Source of the DNA: Ochromonas danica | Taxonomy: Eukaryota > Sar > Chrysophyceae > Chromulinales > Chromulinaceae | Direction of reading: 5' to 3' | DNA length: 64,000 bases | NCBI GenBank assembly: GCA_015146655.1 | Contig: VKHL01000053.1 | Coordinates: forward strand, 86,468-150,467 | In this document: positions 62,890 to 64,000 of the stretch, piece by piece | Position numbering within the stretch: the stretch's first letter is position 1 | Layout: the number at the start of each line of letters is the position of its first letter | The notes under the pieces: generated by a model | Told to the model about the DNA's origin: nothing | The model's input: only the letters and a program-made list of their open reading frames with translations | Databases searched by the model: none | Program-made: the position numbers and the translations under genes

Positions 62890-63137
62890 TCTATATATTA
62901 TATTGGAGACTAGACTAGACTATGAACAGTTTGTTGTTGTTAGTTGATGGTGCTGCTCCAGTTGAGTGGGTCAATAGGATATGAAACCGTTGAGTGAATG
63001 AGCCCTCGCATCACAATAATAGATCACTCTCTACCGCGTACAGTAATAATAATCACCCCTTCTTTCTCTACGCAACACAATAATATTGCACTCTTCCCCT
63101 TCACCATCCCAACAACCCCATCATTATCATTATCATC
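62846..63137. promoter_or_regulatory. divergent promoter, CCDC81-like / SNF5
   Basis: A 292-bp gap between two head-to-head genes, AT-rich with a TTA run near the CCDC81-like start. No specific motif is recognised. Confidence 0.5.
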
Positions 63138-63860
63138 ATGTCCCATTCGACTATTCCAACTTTTCTTCGTGGTTCTTCTGTCTTAGTTCCTATTAAGATT
63201 GATCTAACCTATCAAGGTGCTCGTCTTGTTGATACCTTTTGTTGGGATATCTATAATGAATCAACAACACCAGAAGAATTTGTTTCTCGTACTTGTTCTG
63301 ATTTAAACCTTCCGATAGGATTTCAACATCGTATTACAGCACAAATTATTGAACAAATTCAATCCTATCGTTTGTTAGTTAACTTTATACGAGAATACCA
63401 TTCACTGATACCAGATTGGGAAAAAAAAGTTATTCGTTGTCAATCGATCACAATCGGAATTAGACATAATAGTATTGATTATTCTGATCGTATTGAATGG
63501 AATCCAATGGATGAATATCTTACACCTGAACTCTTTGCACGTTCAACATGTTATGATTTAGGTCTAGCTTCTGAGATTGAAGCAGCTATTGGACATAAAA
63601 TACGAGAATCATTATTTCGTTGGTTAATTAATTTAGTTGAAAAGCCAAACTTACCTGATGGTGATTTACAACCTGAATTTAAAGTGACTGATAATAAGAT
63701 CTCGTTAGTACCACCAAATCAAGTTGTTGATATGACGACTAATCTATGGAAGAGAGCTAAACCTGCTTCATTAGATGATATTTCTTCTGTACCACAACCT
63801 ATGCTTCCTTCAGAAAAGGAATCAACAGCTCCTATCTGGTTAAAGAAGCTTAATCTCTAG
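63138..63860 (+). CDS. SNF5: SNF5/SMARCB1 subunit of SWI/SNF chromatin remodeller
   Basis: A single exon of 240 aa, near the length of short plant BSH proteins and shorter than human SMARCB1 (385 aa). It is mostly the SNF5 domain with its two repeats. Repeat 1 is VPIKIDLTYQGARLVDTFCW to QIIEQIQSY. Repeat 2 is SITIGIRHNSIDYSDRIEWN to LFRWLINLVE. Each repeat has the aspartate- or tryptophan-centred 'W-D/N' strand pattern and the following helix. The N-terminal winged-helix region of animal SNF5 is missing. It acts in the nucleus as a core subunit of SWI/SNF. Confidence 0.93.
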   Translation: MSHSTIPTFLRGSSVLVPIKIDLTYQGARLVDTFCWDIYNESTTPEEFVSRTCSDLNLPIGFQHRITAQIIEQIQSYRLLVNFIREYHSLIPDWEKKVIRCQSITIGIRHNSIDYSDRIEWNPMDEYLTPELFARSTCYDLGLASEIEAAIGHKIRESLFRWLINLVEKPNLPDGDLQPEFKVTDNKISLVPPNQVVDMTTNLWKRAKPASLDDISSVPQPMLPSEKESTAPIWLKKLNL

Positions 63861-64000
63861 TTCTATCAGAGTACAAGCATATTGAAAAGTCAAGGATAGG
63901 GTAGGGAAGGTCTGTTGCGGTAGTTGTTATTGTCTGAGTGTTGTTGTTACTGTAGTAACTATAGTAGTAAATTGTTAGTCTTGCTAAGGTTGTGTGACCA
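63861..64000. other. 3' flank of SNF5
   Basis: Non-coding tail of the window; nothing recognised. Confidence 0.5.

Overview
This window looks like nuclear DNA from a single-celled eukaryotic alga, most likely a stramenopile with a secondary plastid. Genes are split by short GT-AG introns (mostly 60-120 bp), and there is one GC-AG intron. Families are eukaryotic: SNF5, RAB3GAP1, DIM1, a Sel1-repeat ER protein, and an HU-domain CCDC81-like ciliary protein. A D1-processing-type protease (20458-22233) carries a signal peptide, a transit-like stretch and a thylakoid-type segment, as expected for a lumenal protein of a complex plastid. Taxonomy is inference; no marker gene settles it.

Layout. 1-9300: a direct tandem duplication carrying two membrane hybrid histidine kinases. 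9854-10837: a 246-bp unit repeated four times. 10858-12442: an S-adenosylhomocysteinase-like gene (copy A), divergent from a large FUSC/ALMT-like membrane protein (12829-16716). 17138-18763: an F-box/LRR-like protein. 19799-19951: a near-perfect palindrome. 20458-27253: CtpA and RAB3GAP1, divergent. 27604-30475: two convergent genes with degenerate vWA-like domains, one with C-terminal membrane exons. 31299-35936: small proteins, a plastid-type thioredoxin, tRNA-Glu(CTC) and an RRM protein. 36246-39522: a tandem pair of unknown genes that differ only in one window, next to a 10-N assembly gap. 40766-43140: an APC-type permease. 44295-45595: a predicted N-myristoylated globin with a long tail. 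46522-48946: a proline-rich coiled-coil protein. 49259-55025: a 1591-aa Sel1/LamG protein. 55649-57215: SAHH-like copy B, inverted relative to copy A. 58128-63860: DIM1, CCDC81-like and SNF5.

Main points. Both SAHH-like copies lack residues that are catalytic in human AHCY (K186, D190, E59 and C195 positions), so they look like pseudoenzymes or altered enzymes. Three paralogue pairs (kinase, SAHH-like, unknown gene) are almost identical except for a short divergent window, as expected from gene conversion with local diversification. An 11-bp motif, TGTGAAGTTAA, is arrayed about every 20 bp upstream of the SAHH-like genes and recurs upstream of the unknown pair. Almost all long introns are long because they hold microsatellites or foldback elements. 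Several genes need splicing to be seen; exon coordinates are given in each entry. All homology calls come from reading motifs, without database searches.
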